Shown in pieces: positions 5,288 to 5,603 of a DNA stretch of 5,603 bases; positions within the stretch are counted from its first letter, which is position 1, and every line of letters begins with the position of its first letter. The DNA is taken from assembly GCA_021795795.1 (NCBI GenBank), contig JAJYPA010000534.1, positions 1 through 5,603 on the forward strand, given 5' to 3'. Made by a program: the position numbers and the translations under genes. The notes beneath the pieces are model-generated. The model was not told the DNA's origin. It saw nothing but the letters and a program-made list of their open reading frames with translations, and ran no database searches. This DNA comes from Pseudomonadota bacterium (GTDB lineage Bacteria; Pseudomonadota; Gammaproteobacteria; Halothiobacillales; Halothiobacillaceae).

Positions 5288-5602
5288 CTACCCGATCCCG
5301 ACCCACCGATGACGTAAGCGACGGATGCTCGGTCGCGGGATGGTTACTGTGGTCGCCTTGCTTGTCACCAGCCCTTCCAGCGCTCCCCAAAGTTCTTGAG
5401 GATGGTCCAGCAAGGCAATTTCAAGCGCCCTTCGTCGCGTCAGGCCATCGCTCTGGATGATCGCCAGGCGTTCGGCGAAGAATTCGGTCTGTTCCTGGGT
5501 TGGTTTTGGGGTTGGGTTGGTTTTCTTGGGTAACTTAGGAACAAGTATTGCAGATTCACCACTTTGGAAAAGTGTAGCAAGTTTTTCCTTGTTGGTTTTG
5601 AT
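5288..5602 (-). CDS. C-terminal part of an unidentified gene entering from the right edge
   Basis: The minus strand is open from the window edge for 104 codons to TAG at 5290-5288; the start is outside. The readable part has a Lys/Pro/Thr linker (PKLPKKTNPTPKPTQEQ, about residues 23-39). A compact helical segment follows (EFFAERLAIIQSDGLTRRRA, then LEIALLDHPQELWGALEGL), then a basic end (PRPSIRRLRHRW). The pattern 'ER-x-A-I-I-x-x-D-G-L-(T/S)-R-x-x-A' recalls a short helical tail motif seen at the ends of plasmid and phage replication or mobilisation proteins, from memory and weakly. Codon use looks coding (GAATTCTTCGCCGAACGCCTGGCGATC). The hairpin at 5042-5061 could terminate it. I cannot name the protein. 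Confidence 0.7.
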   Translation of the reverse strand: MKTNKEKLATLFQSGESAILVPKLPKKTNPTPKPTQEQTEFFAERLAIIQSDGLTRRRALEIALLDHPQELWGALEGLVTSKATTVTIPRPSIRRLRHRWVGIG

Positions 5603-5603
5603 A

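Noticed and set aside
5112..5390. Minus-strand 92-codon frame and plus-strand 63-codon frame in the GC-rich stretch
   Set aside because: Low-complexity Arg/Pro/Cys products; the minus-strand one overlaps the better-supported right-edge coding frame.

Overview
The window reads as a mosaic accessory region from a Gram-negative, fairly GC-rich pseudomonad or betaproteobacterial-type genome. This is inferred from codon choice, the strong AGGAGG-type ribosome binding sites and a PbrR/CadR-type MerR promoter; species cannot be set from the sequence. Two complete modules lie between partial genes at both edges, as expected for cargo in an integrated mobile element or resistance island. No transposase, integrase, tRNA, rRNA or CRISPR array is visible.

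Left edge (1-528): on the minus strand a short reading frame encodes a convincing Sec signal peptide (211-309). It stops and overlaps, ATGA-style, an open frame that runs off the left edge (2-214). This is either two tiny coupled genes or one exported-protein gene broken by a frameshift. An AT-rich promoter stretch with a 7-bp inverted repeat follows.

Module 1 (529-2098, plus strand): an XRE-HTH/ImmA-IrrE metallopeptidase fusion overlaps by 20 bases a PIN-domain protein with intact acidic residues. This has the layout of a type II toxin-antitoxin-like pair, with HTH-peptidase as candidate antitoxin/regulator and PIN as candidate RNase toxin. Behind it (about 2101-2160) are short repeats that resemble insertion-sequence end repeats.

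Module 2 (2271-5061): a metal-response locus built around a divergent MerR-type promoter (4269-4310). Leftward runs a predicted operon of a Cd/Pb/Zn-type MerR sensor, a ten-helix DMT/EamA transporter with an extreme histidine-rich tail (start codon overlaps the regulator's stop by ATGA), and then a small YciI-like protein. Rightward runs a short cation diffusion facilitator with a Cys-rich N-terminus, no cytoplasmic C-terminal domain, and Cys in place of the usual His in the second metal motif. The likely logic is that the sensor binds a soft divalent metal, untwists the 19-bp-spaced promoter and induces the CDF, while the sensor and DMT exporter are made from the overlapping opposite promoter. 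The substrate and the DMT and YciI roles are inference.

Right edge (5042-5603): a perfect hairpin terminator that works best for leftward transcripts, a GC-rich noncoding stretch with a nine-G run, and the C-terminal 104 codons of an unidentified minus-strand gene that enters from the right.
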